NCBI GenBank assembly: GCA_024195265.1
Contig: JAJLRJ010000005.1
Span: 33,932,536-33,996,535 of the forward strand
DNA length: 64,000 nt
Direction: 5' to 3'
DNA from: Dendrophyllia cribrosa
Lineage: Eukaryota; Cnidaria; Anthozoa; Scleractinia; Dendrophylliidae
Position numbers and translations under genes: made by a program. The notes under the pieces are model-generated. The model was given only the letters and a program-made list of their open reading frames with translations. It was not told the origin of the DNA and made no database searches. Positions 36,801 to 41,856 of this stretch are shown here, in pieces (the first letter of the stretch is position 1; each line of letters opens with the position of its first letter).

Positions 36801-36895
36801 GTATTAATCAGATGGAACTAGATGTGAATCCCACACGTTCACTGGATCCACAACACCCTGCTCAAAGTCTACTTCGAAGTACTTCATTTGAATAA
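9431..36895 (+). CDS. multi-exon coiled-coil protein gene (14 exons seen, C-terminal ~421 aa)
   Basis: Exons: 9431-9514, 15713-15819, 22160-22279, 22633-22706, 23081-23172, 23369-23446, 23737-23798, 23890-23921, 24024-24082, 33799-33903, 34938-35049, 36051-36105, 36188-36344, 36767-36895. All introns are GT-AG, phases agree at every junction, and the total is 1266 nt with no internal stop. The first eleven exons encode a Glu/Lys/Leu/Gln-rich coiled coil; the last three give a Ser/Pro-rich tail ending [10 protein letters not shown]. The first visible exon begins at an acceptor, so the gene starts further upstream. A centrosomal or ciliary coiled-coil protein is a guess from composition only; no symbol is assigned. 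Confidence 0.85.
9515..12027. other. intron sequence, no gene seen
   Basis: AT-rich intron of the coiled-coil gene. It contains an (AAT)n microsatellite at 9672-9705 and, near 10940-11060, a region with a CGCTACGCGCTCGG block that looks like degraded interspersed repeat. I see no coding signal. Confidence 0.5.
12028..12457. mobile_element. MITE with TTGAAGGG-type TIRs (430 bp)
   Basis: AATTGAAGGGCTCCCTGCAA at the left pairs with TTGCAGGGAGCCCTTCAATT at the right. The match continues imperfectly for another ~25 bp, and TA dinucleotides lie at both edges. There is no ORF. The terminal TTGAAGGG is shared with the MITE at 17345-17966, so the two may be one superfamily. It contains a 19-bp unit (CATAGGGTGTCCTGGGAAC) repeated from 12223 to about 12273. 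Confidence 0.7.
12458..13979. other. intron sequence, no gene seen
   Basis: AT-rich intron DNA with a short C-run at 12541-12560. No splice-consistent exon or repeat boundary was identified. Confidence 0.45.
13980..14182. mobile_element. MITE with TTTAGTATCACCCAACTAGT termini (203 bp)
   Basis: The left end TTTAGTATCACCCAACTAGT is mirrored by ACTAGTTGGGTGATACTAAA at the right. Short, AT-rich and non-coding, so a non-autonomous DNA transposon. Confidence 0.7.
14182..14286. repeat. compound hairpin repeat
   Basis: The outer arms are AACAATTAGACCC and GGGTCTAATTGTT. The inner arms are ACGGGTCAATAGCCCAT (14211-14227) and ATGGGCTATTGACCCGT (14241-14257). The loop is TCGGCTTCGCCTC. It abuts the preceding MITE. 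Confidence 0.7.
14320..14482. mobile_element. short MITE with self-complementary ends (163 bp)
   Basis: Each end carries TGGTTTGAAA(A)TTTTCAAACCA, itself palindromic. The outer parts (TTCAATTTTTTTC and GAAAAATGTGAA) pair imperfectly. Third hairpin-forming element in a row. Confidence 0.55.
14820..15165 (+). mobile_element. 3' end of a non-LTR retrotransposon
   Basis: The frame just upstream of TAG 14944-14946 reads [20 protein letters not shown], then [12 protein letters not shown]. This is the typical last segment of CR1/L2/jockey-type reverse transcriptases (the WN-LP motif). A 3' UTR follows, with AATAAAG and a degenerate TATTGTATTG tail. The rest of the LINE is missing (5' truncation). 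Confidence 0.65.
15166..15712. other. intron sequence, no gene seen
   Basis: Contains a short AATAATAAT run near 15455. Otherwise unremarkable intron DNA before the exon at 15713. Confidence 0.4.
15713..15819 (+). CDS. coiled-coil gene, exon 2 of those visible
   Basis: Acceptor TTGTACAG, donor AAA/GTAAGA, phase 0 in and 2 out. Encodes [20 protein letters not shown] and onward. The next intron holds the BEL/Pao element. Confidence 0.8.
16435..17344 (+). pseudogene. gag: BEL/Pao gag, N-terminal part
   Basis: The frame starts [20 protein letters not shown], is broken by TGA at 16627-16629, and continues in the same frame with [17 protein letters not shown] strongly helical, charged region follows ([20 protein letters not shown]). 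TAA at 17203-17205 follows a frameshift, after which [20 protein letters not shown] and [10 protein letters not shown] lead into the MITE insertion. This is typical of BEL gag N-termini. Confidence 0.6.
17345..17966. mobile_element. MITE with ~40-bp TIRs inserted in the BEL gag (622 bp)
   Basis: The left end AATTGAAGGGCCGAGAGCAT mirrors the right end ATGCTCTCGGCCCTTCAATT. The pairing extends through CCTATGTGACATTTTAGGC / GCCTAAAATGTCACATAGG, and CTGAGCGAG/CTCGCTCAG lies further in. The gag frame stops at AEAIE on one side and resumes with [15 protein letters not shown] on the other, so it inserted into the retroelement. No transposase ORF. Confidence 0.85.
17967..19043 (+). pseudogene. gag: BEL/Pao gag, C-terminal part with zinc-binding cysteines
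   Basis: After the MITE the frame reads [20 protein letters not shown], a hallmark of DUF1759-type BEL gag, up to LLDLLLTH. It resumes after the LINE tail with [20 protein letters not shown] and continues to 18.96 kb. Cys/His clusters follow ([30 protein letters not shown]), resembling the gag zinc-knuckle region. It is cut at 19044 by the CCCCCGGGG repeat. Confidence 0.7.
18105..18258 (-). mobile_element. LINE 3' tail fragment in the BEL gag
   Basis: Read on the - strand this ends AATAAAGATTACAGTTACAG followed by further TTAC, i.e. a polyadenylation-like signal plus a short (ACAGTT)n tail. It splits the gag between LLDLLLTH and REKALQG. Identity as a LINE/SINE tail is inferred from structure only. 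Confidence 0.45.
19044..19430. repeat. CCCCCGGGG-ended interspersed repeat in the BEL element
   Basis: Starts GCCCCCCGGGGGG and carries repeated short phrases of the type CTAGACTAAA and ACCCTA. It separates the gag end from the protease start. There is no ORF. Similar GC-run-ended repeats occur at 54822 and 61682. Confidence 0.5.
19435..19952 (+). pseudogene. pol: BEL/Pao aspartic protease region
   Basis: [20 protein letters not shown] carries the active-site triad as D-G-G rather than the usual D-S/T-G. A second strand follows, with [20 protein letters not shown] and [17 protein letters not shown], the standard C-terminal end of BEL proteases. The frame ends shortly after, and the next pol segment is inverted. 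Confidence 0.65.
20030..20340 (-). pseudogene. pol: inverted segment of BEL/Pao pol
   Basis: On the - strand this reads [19 protein letters not shown], then [20 protein letters not shown]. That matches the linker normally found between protease and reverse transcriptase in BEL/Pao pol (the LLWKDxxPxLPNNR phrase). The protease before it and the reverse transcriptase after it are on the + strand, so this ~310-bp block is inverted in place. Confidence 0.65.
20375..21915 (+). pseudogene. pol: BEL/Pao reverse transcriptase, RNase H and start of integrase region
   Basis: The first RT aspartate lies in [18 protein letters not shown]. The YVDD catalytic box is degraded to FVVDSLN, so the enzyme would be dead. 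The BEL-specific phrase [12 protein letters not shown] follows. RNase H residues are visible in [21 protein letters not shown] and [12 protein letters not shown]. After a frameshift at 21556, [20 protein letters not shown] and [19 protein letters not shown] belong to the region before the integrase. The element stops at about 21915. Confidence 0.75.
22160..22279 (+). CDS. coiled-coil gene, exon 3
   Basis: Acceptor GCCACAG, donor AAAAG/GTAACT, phase 2 in and 2 out. Encodes [20 protein letters not shown] and onward, continuing the heptad-like helix. Confidence 0.8.
22633..22706 (+). CDS. coiled-coil gene, exon 4
   Basis: Acceptor TTTACAG, donor CAAC/GTAAGT, phase 2 in and 1 out. Encodes [20 protein letters not shown] and onward. 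Confidence 0.8.
22924..23036. repeat. (GTAG)n/(GGTG)n tetranucleotide microsatellite
   Basis: About 110 bp of imperfect GTAG, GTGG and GTAC units, in the intron between coiled-coil exons 4 and 5. Confidence 0.85.
23081..23172 (+). CDS. coiled-coil gene, exon 5
   Basis: Acceptor CTTTTTCAG, donor CAG/GTGTGT, phase 1 in and 0 out. Encodes [20 protein letters not shown] and onward. Confidence 0.8.
23369..23446 (+). CDS. coiled-coil gene, exon 6
   Basis: Acceptor CTCCATCAG, donor GAG/GTAACC, phase 0 in and out, 26 codons: [20 protein letters not shown] and onward. Confidence 0.8.
23737..23798 (+). CDS. coiled-coil gene, exon 7
   Basis: Acceptor AATTGTAG, donor AAAG/GTAAAA, phase 0 in and 2 out. 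Encodes [20 protein letters not shown]. Confidence 0.8.
23890..23921 (+). CDS. coiled-coil gene, exon 8 (32-nt micro-exon)
   Basis: Acceptor GTTATAG, donor AAAG/GTACTT, phase 2 in and 1 out. Encodes [10 protein letters not shown]. It is very short, but both phases fit the neighbouring exons. Confidence 0.7.
24024..24082 (+). CDS. coiled-coil gene, exon 9
   Basis: Acceptor TTTCTAAG, donor CTG/GTATGG, phase 1 in and 0 out. Encodes [20 protein letters not shown]. The following 9.7-kb intron contains Polinton copy B. Confidence 0.75.
24083..25519. other. intron sequence with degraded repeat, no gene seen
   Basis: Around 24180-24330 there is repeat-like DNA with GTACCCCCCAATATTCC and CTACCCTCCCGACTTATG. 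The rest is unremarkable. Short open frames here look random. Confidence 0.4.
25547..25612. repeat. left copy of the direct repeat flanking Polinton copy B
   Basis: From GGGACAGTTTGGC to TTGACAATTTA this matches 32486-32555 at nearly every position, with about three differences. On the - strand both can be read as a Cys/His-rich peptide segment, [18 protein letters not shown], so a conserved coding or terminal sequence is possible. Confidence 0.6.
25653..25673 (+). promoter_or_regulatory. candidate Polinton promoter element TTTTTAACCGGTATAAAG
   Basis: TTTTTAACCGGTATAAAG lies ~80 nt upstream of the ATG at 25751. The same TTTTTAACCGG core occurs twice on the - strand at 32366-32440, upstream of the polymerase. 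The sense orientation is kept in all three cases. Role inferred. Confidence 0.4.
25751..26572 (+). CDS. intact 274-aa ORF of Polinton copy B, function unknown
   Basis: The ATG at 25751 gives [20 protein letters not shown]. An earlier in-frame ATG at 25727 is possible but lies in unconserved sequence. The frame is uninterrupted to TAG 26570-26572, unlike most neighbours. Recognisable blocks are [60 protein letters not shown] and [17 protein letters not shown]. The mixed beta-rich C-terminal half has no transmembrane segment. Residues ~100-114 are encoded by a perfect 19-bp inverted repeat. I do not recognise the family; a minor capsid or virion protein is one possibility. There is no equivalent in copy A. 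Confidence 0.6.
   Translation: MPQRYTDAVERSSPDPLGELFSLGTSPRPRLKGSKYLTLYGKTPDGVCSILQVRFLDEIHVGQISPNNEAKLAQINNYREIPLEKREKLATLGFQKYKGVFEKGQTRLPFFEHREIKKLFENKTLQEQHRDWWEPAKKLLDQSAVLVVPNTRIVELVQRNVSMQAKYNAGMVIENPICCVKLLFDGKRDVTIYAHDKSLDHKIFKEFQFDYERASNNNIHKLPSRSLIDGIINMGYVCFSNMGISVPTNAKVLVVKQAQPKTFMAAAVYSDEE
26047..26090. repeat. perfect 19-bp inverted repeat inside the coding region
   Basis: TGTGTTCGAAAAAGGGCAG (26047-26065) and CTGCCCTTTTTCGAACACA (26072-26090) are exact reverse complements around the loop ACGAGG. The ORF reads through it. Confidence 0.95.
26573..26994. other. non-coding spacer in Polinton copy B
   Basis: T-rich runs near 26730-26780 and no conserved frame. It separates the 274-aa ORF from the next gene. 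Confidence 0.4.
26995..27724 (+). pseudogene. Polinton-family protein with C-terminal membrane tail, frameshifted
   Basis: The first frame gives [20 protein letters not shown] and [20 protein letters not shown] up to 27432, but begins at GTG without an ATG. A frameshift near 27340-27380 moves to a frame with [36 protein letters not shown] and the tail [15 protein letters not shown] plus a hydrophobic end (VALAGLVV). The tail matches copy A (518-799). It could be one gene or two fused remnants. Function unknown. Confidence 0.5.
27721..28651 (-). pseudogene. coiled-coil plus multi-helix membrane protein of Polinton family
   Basis: The N-terminal frame (28651 to 28316) is a long coiled coil, e.g. 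[21 protein letters not shown] frameshift separates it from 28224-27721. That part continues helical ([20 protein letters not shown]), then has a hydrophobic helix ([18 protein letters not shown]), an amphipathic [20 protein letters not shown] stretch and two further hydrophobic segments ending FLIEKTIKR. Copy A retains the middle. It overlaps the preceding gene's stop tail-to-tail. A membrane-remodelling or virion role is a guess. Confidence 0.6.
28666..29012 (+). pseudogene. packaging ATPase fragment, copy B
   Basis: The Walker B-like strand MNTLIILDD is followed by TGA where copy A has Cys. A one-base loss then shifts the frame, which continues as [35 protein letters not shown] and [17 protein letters not shown] to TAA. 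The Walker A half is missing, as in copy A, apparently replaced by the opposite-strand gene. Confidence 0.75.
29044..29616 (+). pseudogene. copy B homologue of the 179-aa Polinton protein, one early frameshift
   Basis: ATG 29044 directly follows TATATACA. The frame begins [20 protein letters not shown]. Small indels between about 29130 and 29210 shift it before [20 protein letters not shown], after which it is open to TAA 29614-29616. The core [18 protein letters not shown] and [17 protein letters not shown] match copy A. The acidic tail has five KEPG/EEPG-type repeats against three in copy A. Confidence 0.6.
29672..30190 (+). CDS. Pro-rich single-pass membrane protein, copy B (172 aa, intact)
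   Basis: ATG 29672 ([20 protein letters not shown]) corresponds to copy A 2417. The motif SP-x3-HITSDVPAT occurs twice (near residues 13-26 and 41-54) where copy A has it once, so the N-terminus contains a ~28-residue internal duplication. A basic [11 protein letters not shown] region, one membrane helix ([18 protein letters not shown]) and a Pro/Thr-rich tail follow. The frame is open throughout although neighbours are broken. Confidence 0.6.
   Translation: MEAQPGQAIFASSPAGNHITSDVPATKPAATQPEQTSWASSPVSKHITSDVPATRPPKSPGQVAAGKRLAELNRQARKAKKEAEAAATTDIPTVAEPRSAAPDTTASKTTPDSNSSGFYIFVVGGLIVSVLGVYYQPEAMLNAIGHNQQRNNTSTPPSPTTSQPAPKIRHME
30226..30357 (+). CDS. micro-ORF, 43 aa, copy B (start codon CTG)
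   Basis: Matches copy A 2922-3053 at the same length. The first codon is CTG in place of ATG, so the start is probably lost. [20 protein letters not shown] is followed by a more basic tail. The TGA overlaps the next ATG as ATGA, as in copy A. Confidence 0.45.
   Translation: MSDNKLVKTITDATTITGLATGIGWRAQKTVKETFTAAPARTR
30354..30446 (+). CDS. micro-ORF, 30 aa, copy B (intact)
   Basis: [20 protein letters not shown] followed by [10 protein letters not shown] and TGA. It has exactly the length of the broken copy A version, with CAA where copy A has TAA. Starts inside the stop of the previous micro-ORF. Confidence 0.5.
   Translation: MNYVKFTAVMAGSIALKQYLEDQKILLSSM
30467..30855. repeat. (TA)n tracts bracketing a long inverted repeat
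   Basis: TA runs at about 30467-30513 and 30785-30855 surround an almost perfect inverted repeat, 30514-30728, with ~95-nt arms. The left arm starts ATAATCCAAGAAGGAAAATC; the right arm ends with its complement. The centre holds three TTTAACTGAG units on the right side. Absent from copy A, where the flanking genes are close together. Confidence 0.9.
30862..31345 (+). pseudogene. two-helix Polinton membrane protein, copy B
   Basis: ATG 30862 gives [20 protein letters not shown], then a charged stretch broken by TGA after QEEKV (30985-30987). It continues in frame with [20 protein letters not shown] and TLKLYNQ-like sequence to TGA near 31166. The C-terminal part is in another frame: [19 protein letters not shown], then [13 protein letters not shown]. 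It ends at the junction with the polymerase remnant. Confidence 0.55.
31346..32370 (-). pseudogene. Protein-primed family B DNA polymerase, middle part only
   Basis: Read on the - strand: [40 protein letters not shown], a frameshift near 32150, then [40 protein letters not shown] and the polymerase A-type motif [16 protein letters not shown]. It runs on to [13 protein letters not shown] and then ends abruptly against sequence continuing the two-helix membrane gene. The catalytic DTDS half, present in copy A, is missing. Confidence 0.8.
32366..32440 (-). promoter_or_regulatory. tandem ACACCGGTTAAAAAGCC elements upstream of the polymerase
   Basis: ACACCGGTTAAAAAGCC occurs at 32366-32382 and again at about 32425-32441, with GGTGTGYRCRCYGCCTGCAC phrases between. 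On the polymerase sense strand the core reads TTTTTAACCGG, the same as upstream of the 25751 ORF. Interpreted as promoter repeats. Confidence 0.35.
32486..32555. repeat. right copy of the direct repeat flanking Polinton copy B
   Basis: Same orientation as the left copy. It is followed directly by TTAAGGTGGCTC, the terminus of the TTAA-flanked DNA transposons seen at 37.9-39.6 kb. Confidence 0.6.
32556..33798. other. intron sequence beginning with a TTAAGGTGGC transposon end
   Basis: Starts with TTAAGGTGGCTCGACTGGG, resembling the termini of the elements at 37945 and 38744. No matching right end was found, so it is probably a truncated copy. The remainder is plain intron DNA before the exon at 33799. 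Confidence 0.45.
33799..33903 (+). CDS. coiled-coil gene, exon 10
   Basis: Acceptor TTTTATTAG, donor GAG/GTATGA, phase 0 in and out, 35 codons: [20 protein letters not shown] and onward. Confidence 0.8.
33904..34937. other. intron sequence, no gene seen
   Basis: Short repeat-like phrases near 34730-34830 (GGACACTCTCGGGACCAG, later GTGTCCGCTTTGAGAGAG). Nothing coding. Confidence 0.4.
34938..35049 (+). CDS. coiled-coil gene, exon 11
   Basis: Acceptor ATTTCAAG, donor CAAG/GTACTG, phase 0 in and 1 out. Encodes [20 protein letters not shown] and onward; end of the coiled-coil region. Confidence 0.8.
35428..35873. mobile_element. MITE rich in TTTCGCG/CGCGAAA (446 bp)
   Basis: The left end CTTATTCTCACTAAATTTCG mirrors the right end CGAAAATTAGTAAGAATAAG. 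The interior repeats the phrase AATTAATACTCGCGAAA. No ORF. It lies in the intron between exons 11 and 12. Confidence 0.7.
36051..36105 (+). CDS. coiled-coil gene, exon 12
   Basis: Acceptor TGTTCATAG, donor CCTTA/GTGAGT, phase 1 in and 2 out. Encodes [17 protein letters not shown]; start of the Ser-rich tail. Confidence 0.7.
36188..36344 (+). CDS. coiled-coil gene, exon 13
   Basis: Acceptor GACCAACAG, donor AAG/GTTGGT, phase 2 in and 0 out. Encodes [20 protein letters not shown] and, later, [13 protein letters not shown]. Confidence 0.75.
36767..36895 (+). CDS. coiled-coil gene, terminal exon
   Basis: Acceptor ATATTGCAG, phase 0. Encodes [20 protein letters not shown] and ends [10 protein letters not shown] with TAA at 36893-36895. 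Confidence 0.8.
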   Translation, partial: ELEESYQKFQSRINQMELDVNPTRSLDPQHPAQSLLRSTSFE

Positions 36896-36896
36896 A
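36891..36896 (+). terminator. polyadenylation signal AATAAA overlapping the stop
   Basis: AATAAA spans the TAA stop of the host gene's last exon, followed by a T-rich stretch. If used, the 3' UTR would be very short. Confidence 0.5.
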
Positions 36897-36899
36897 AAT

Positions 36900-37940
36900 A
36901 TATTTTTGAAACCAGTGCGTCCTTGTAGTTCAGTACCTACAAAACTGTCGAGACAAGACTTTCTATAATGTAATTTTTTAATGTTGCAAGCTTTTCCCGG
37001 GGAGCACGGAATGACGTTTATTTTTGTTCTTGTTGGTTAACAACTTGAAGCCCTTTTTTACTCGGTCAACAACAATCCCATAGGAATAAAACTCGACGCG
37101 CTCGTTAATAAACGGAAACCGAAAGTTCATAAAATAAAGACTTAAATAACTAAAATAAGATATTTGGACATATTTCAAACACATGGCTGGCGGATATGTG
37201 TCCCAACCCAGAGCGCCACAGGATTGTCCCTCGATCTTATGTCCCGTATTGCCCGTCTCTGATGTCTTCTTCTAAAACCTTTTTTTTTTTCAAAATCTGA
37301 AATGAGTTCATGTTGACATGCATAGTTTTACACAGTTTGTTTCGATGCTTCGTTGCGTATCAACGATTGTTGGTAATAAAAACAGAAAGTACAGATTAGA
37401 TTTGTTCACCAAGCTACTCTAATTAGTCGGGCTGCTTGGCTCCTGCCCGACTTATAAATTCACTTTTGTTTCTCCGTAAGAAAAGTCTGTTTCAAGTGGT
37501 TTGTAGCCTGCGGCAAAATGTTTCTGTTTCAAGTGTTTTTGAGATTGAGTTTCGATGAATTGATTAAAAGGTTGGCCCCTTCTCGAATGACTTTAATTTA
37601 GAAACGTATATCGTGCTGTACCGTTTACCGAAGTCTTGAAAAATCCATTTGAAGTCCACAGATCGGTTTTGATTTTCCATACTGAGTTTGAAGACAAAAA
37701 CATTGCTTCGCGTGTTCACAGATAAAAATGACCACAAAGTGACGTCATATCACTTAACATAGCAACTTCAAGGTCACGAGATCAGATAGCAACTAACTGA
37801 AAACAAGAACTCTAAAATGGAAGTTGACCTTTAGCGCATAAACGTGTTCATTTCTCTCCTATTTTTGTGTCACGCTAAGACATGAAAGACAAATTTGGGT
37901 TTATTCATGAATGGACTCCACATGTGAAAAATCTTCAAGC
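36900..37940. other. intergenic sequence downstream of the coiled-coil gene
   Basis: No exon, ORF of note or clear repeat boundary. The stretch ends at the TTAA of the next transposon. Confidence 0.4.
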
Positions 37941-37944
37941 TTAA

Positions 37945-38739
37945 GGTGGCTGAATACAGTTTGCGCGCGCTCTTCAAATTTCAGCTGCTTACGCGAGTTA
38001 GCGCGCGCAGAGTTTTGAGAAAAACAAACGTGGCGCCTATTCAGCGATCATTTTATTTCGCCCAGCGTGGATCGCGAAAGTGTTGTTTTTCGTCTTAAAA
38101 TCAAACAATTTGTTGTTCGTAAAAATGTTTGTTGAATCAACAGATAATATAACGAACCATTGAAGAAATGCACTGCCTTTTTGGTCGTTTTGTCTTTGGA
38201 TCGAGAACCCAGTCAAATGCAACGCATGCGCAGTTGATCAAAAAATTGTGACTGGATGTTTTAGCGACTTTCCTAGGAAACGTGCTGATTTCTACGAAAC
38301 CACTCATTAGAATTTCACGAAATTTGGCACAATAATAGTTCCGAATATGCCGAACTCACCTGCCATCAAAAATTTGAAATCTAACAGAGGAGATTTTTAC
38401 AAAACCTACACATATTAAACCACATATTGCGGAAGATCCATCTGTCAAAATTACATGAGACTAGTGTTAACATGCAAATATTTTTACGAGTTTACTGGAG
38501 TCAAAAGATGGACAAAATCTAATGACTAGATTTTCTAAAAATAAACGAAACCAAATATTGCAGGTTCATTTACAATCCACCGTGTTGCCATGGCAACACC
38601 CTTAAATCTCAACAAAAATATGAAAATATATAGCTTGTTGCTTAATCGTATGCCTCACCAATTTTGGACGCCCAGACGTTAGTGGTTTTAAAATGACAAT
38701 GGATGATGCATAGGTACAGTGAAACTGTGTTCAGCCACC
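37945..38739. mobile_element. TTAA-flanked non-autonomous DNA transposon 1 (795 bp)
   Basis: TTAA at 37941-37944 and 38740-38743 bounds an element starting GGTGGCTGAATACAGTTT and ending with the near-complement AAACTGTGTTCAGCCACC. A TTAA target is typical of piggyBac and Kolobok superfamilies. No transposase. Confidence 0.8.
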
Positions 38740-38743
38740 TTAA

Positions 38744-39635
38744 GGTGGCTCCATATTGTTCAGCCCACTCGTCTTTTGCATTCCATAACAGCTAGCCCGA
38801 TGGTGTGGCTAAAAATCTTCTACTTGAAACCAGTAAACCTTTTATCAGTCAACAAAGTGGTATCCAAATGACGTCATCATTCGTTGCCATGGCAACGCGA
38901 AAAGAGGTCAAAAATACGCTATTTTGGACCATTTGAGGCTAATAACTTATAAACTACACGGTGAAAGTTTTTGTTTTCGATATATTTTTGTTTAATTGCC
39001 AAGATAAACATTTTAACAATTTTTTTTTAAAATTCTGTACATAGAGTTCAGAGCTAACTTAAATTTATGTAAAAATGACATATCTCTGAATCCTATGTAC
39101 AGATTTTTTTCAAAATTGGCACAAATGTTTCTTATGTTTACCAGACGAAAATATATAAAAATCAAAAAATTTCACCGAGCAGTTGTGAAGTTATTGGCCT
39201 CAAAAGGTTGAAAATGGGGTCTTTTTGGCCTCTTTTGACGTTGCCATGGTAACAAATTTTGATGTCGTAGCCACCTAAATTTGTTCATTGGTTAAAGGGA
39301 TAGTATCACGAGGTTCCACGCGCGGCACTGTTCACTATTCTTGCACCGGAATTTTGGACATATCACTGTTAAAAGTGATTTTTTTTCTTTCTTTTGGCTA
39401 TCAAAACGGATTTTTTGATTCAACAAATACCTCCACTTCTCGACGGCCTTTTTGAATTTGCGGAATCAAACTTGAAAAGTGGGCCGACGTTTTCAAGTTT
39501 CGACCTCGTGATACTATCCCTTTAAGTGCTTACAAACCTGTACTAAACATTTTCTCTTAACTTTACTGGTGTAGCTGTGATGGAATATCACAGACGTATC
39601 ATGATGCCGGAAATTTTTAACTATTAGGAGCCACC
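38744..39635. mobile_element. TTAA-flanked non-autonomous DNA transposon 2, abutting the first (892 bp)
   Basis: Begins GGTGGCTCCATATTG straight after the TTAA that ends element 1, and finishes AGGAGCCACC before TTAA at 39636-39639. The TIR is short. Interior segments GTTGCCATGGCAAC and CGTTGCCATGGTAAC are themselves palindromic. It contains a third nested element. Confidence 0.7.
39296..39521. mobile_element. MITE nested in transposon 2 (226 bp)
   Basis: AGGGATAGTATCACGAGGT pairs with ACCTCGTGATACTATCCCT, flanked on both sides by TTAA (39292-39295 and 39522-39525). Confidence 0.8.
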
Positions 39636-39681
39636 TTAAACGACTGTAAAACAAATCAACAATTGGATTAATTCTCGTACC

Positions 39682-41856
39682 TTAGGGACCGTTCATTTTT
39701 TATGAGGTGGGGGGGGGGGATGGTGGGATTTGAATGACTATTATTTGGAAATTGAAAGCCCCCCCCCCCCCCCCGTCAGCTTTCCAGTTTTTTCACATGA
39801 CCCACCTCCCCCCCCCCCCCCCCCTCATAAGGGTAACTTTTTTTGGATGACCGCCCCCCCCCCCCAAAAAAAAAAAAAAACGGCTGGTGTTTCAAAACAG
39901 GTACGTTTATAGCGTTATCTTTTTTTTTTTTAACTGCCAATGAACATGATATTTTTTTAAATGTGCTTGTTATGAGATGAATATTTACAAAAGCATAGAA
40001 AGCTGCTTTTTACAAATTAAAAGGATGAAAAGTCAATTTCGGATCTCCTAGTAATGGCTCGTCCTGAGCGTGTTGTGGCAGGCCTCTCGTCAGCTTCTTC
40101 CTCGTCTGCAGCGATGGTTACAAAGTAATGACAGGCCTGCACGACTCCCGCTCTTCGCCAATGTGATATTCTCGCCTTTAGAGTTTCGCTCTGACGATAC
40201 GATTTACCCCTTTAATTTATAGGAGATAATGGGAGGCTCTTTATATATCTCCCTCAGCAACGGTTGGTTCTGTATTAAATGCCATTTATCCATAAGGATT
40301 TTCTTTAAATTGGACACCGCTGGGTGATATTGTGTGACAAAAGATAGAATTTTCTTGTACCCTTTTTTTTTCTGTTGAAGGGCCGACTTTCTCTCTTCGA
40401 ATTTCATTTCTGAGAGGACTTTATGTACCAGAGTATCTGGATACCCTCTCAAATGTAGGCGTGATTTGAATTTTCTTATATTCTCTTCAAACGTTACTTT
40501 TGAAGAGTTAGTTCGAAGCAGCCTAAGTGCCTTGCCTTTTATGAAGCCTTTATTGACCCCTGGTGGGTGGCAGGAAGAGAAAATGTGTGTACTGAAATGT
40601 TTCTGTCGGCTTGTAATGGGTGTGTACGTCGAGGATAGACGTTTCTTTAAATCTATCACCTTTGTGGACGCATGTATCCAAGAAAATAGTTTCTTTCTCT
40701 GAGATATCTGTTAGCCTGTTCAATGAACCCATTTATTTCCTCTATGCTGGTGTTCCACAAAGAGAACACGTCATCGATATATCCTTTCCACACGAGTGGT
40801 TTTGTTTCGTTTTGACTTGAGATTTCGGTCTCAACCGCTGCCATGAAAATGTTGGCAAAAGCCACTGCCATTTTCCTTCCCATAGCGGTACCATGTGTTT
40901 GGAGATAATTCTCTGGGGCGGATCCAGGTTTTTAGCAGAAGGGGTTAGATGAAGGGGGCCGCCGAAGGGGTCCTCCTGTAGGGGGTCCCGGGTGCATCCT
41001 CCCTCGGAAAATTTTGAAATTTCATGTCCAAGGAAACGCGATTTCCGCCATTCTGAGGCCAAGTCAGCGCGTTTTAATATCTCATATTTTGGTCTTTTTT
41101 GCTCTAGTTAGTACCAAACGATTGCCTTGTGCCTTTGGTCTTACACGAATGCCCTTAGAGCATTGAAAACAAAATAACAACTAAGCGATTTTTCCAAGAC
41201 TCACAGCTCAGAACTTGAACAAATTGGCCAATTTTTACAAGTTGCAATCCATTTCCATCCGAGCCATCTGCAACCAAAAACACTAATTTATAGTTTCAAT
41301 AATATAACAATAAATTGATAACAAATTTGGAGCATTATTTGAAGGGTTTCCATCGATATAAATATATTTTATGACCTTTCAAAGTGATGCTAAAAGTAGG
41401 TGACATTGCCCCTATAAAAGTATTGTATGGCATCAAATTTTTGTGGTAGTTTTATCTGTTACTTTTAATAATAGCAACAAACCGACTCAGATATACGCAA
41501 AAAAAATCACATTTCACAAGTTAAAGTCAGTTACAGTTAAAGCACTGTTATTTAAACTAAGTTCTTCTACACAAACGTTGGCAACATGTTTTCTTGTTAT
41601 TTTGGAACTGTTTTACTATTTAACAGATGTTTATATTTTGTGAATAAAGCAAGAGATTTTCTCTTCAATTTGTTAAAATTCCGTACCAAATTAAACCTCC
41701 AAAATTTTGCCCGACCCCCCTTTATCTTCATTTCTTTTGGGACAGCCCCCCTTTAAAGCCATTTTTTTCGCATGCCCCCCCCCCCCCCCTCCCTCAAATC
41801 CCACCAGCCCCTCCCCCCCCCCCCCCCCCCCCTCATTAAACATGAACGGTCCCTAA
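39682..41856. mobile_element. poly-C-tipped inverted-repeat element (2.2 kb)
   Basis: The left end TTAGGGACCGTTCATTTTTT and the right end (AACATGAACGGTCCCTAA) are complementary for ~15 bp. Both lead into long C/G homopolymers (39709-39860 and 41760-41832). The inside contains a Penelope-like remnant and a GGGCGGATCCAGG repeat near 40915. No transposase was seen. Confidence 0.6.
40204..40912 (-). pseudogene. Penelope-like reverse transcriptase, C-terminal fragment
   Basis: On the - strand: MGRKMAVAFANIFMAAVETE, then the catalytic GYIDDVFSLWN. After frameshifts come DTCVHKGDRFKETSILDVHT, KPTETFQYTHF, SCHPPGVNKGFIKGKALRLL and FVTQYHPAVSNLKKILMDKW. These are typical of Penelope-like elements. 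Breaks near 40690 and 40560. The GIY-YIG endonuclease is not visible. Confidence 0.75.

Noticed and set aside
39730..39912. proline-run ORF
   Set aside because: It is produced by poly-C homopolymers of the transposon end.
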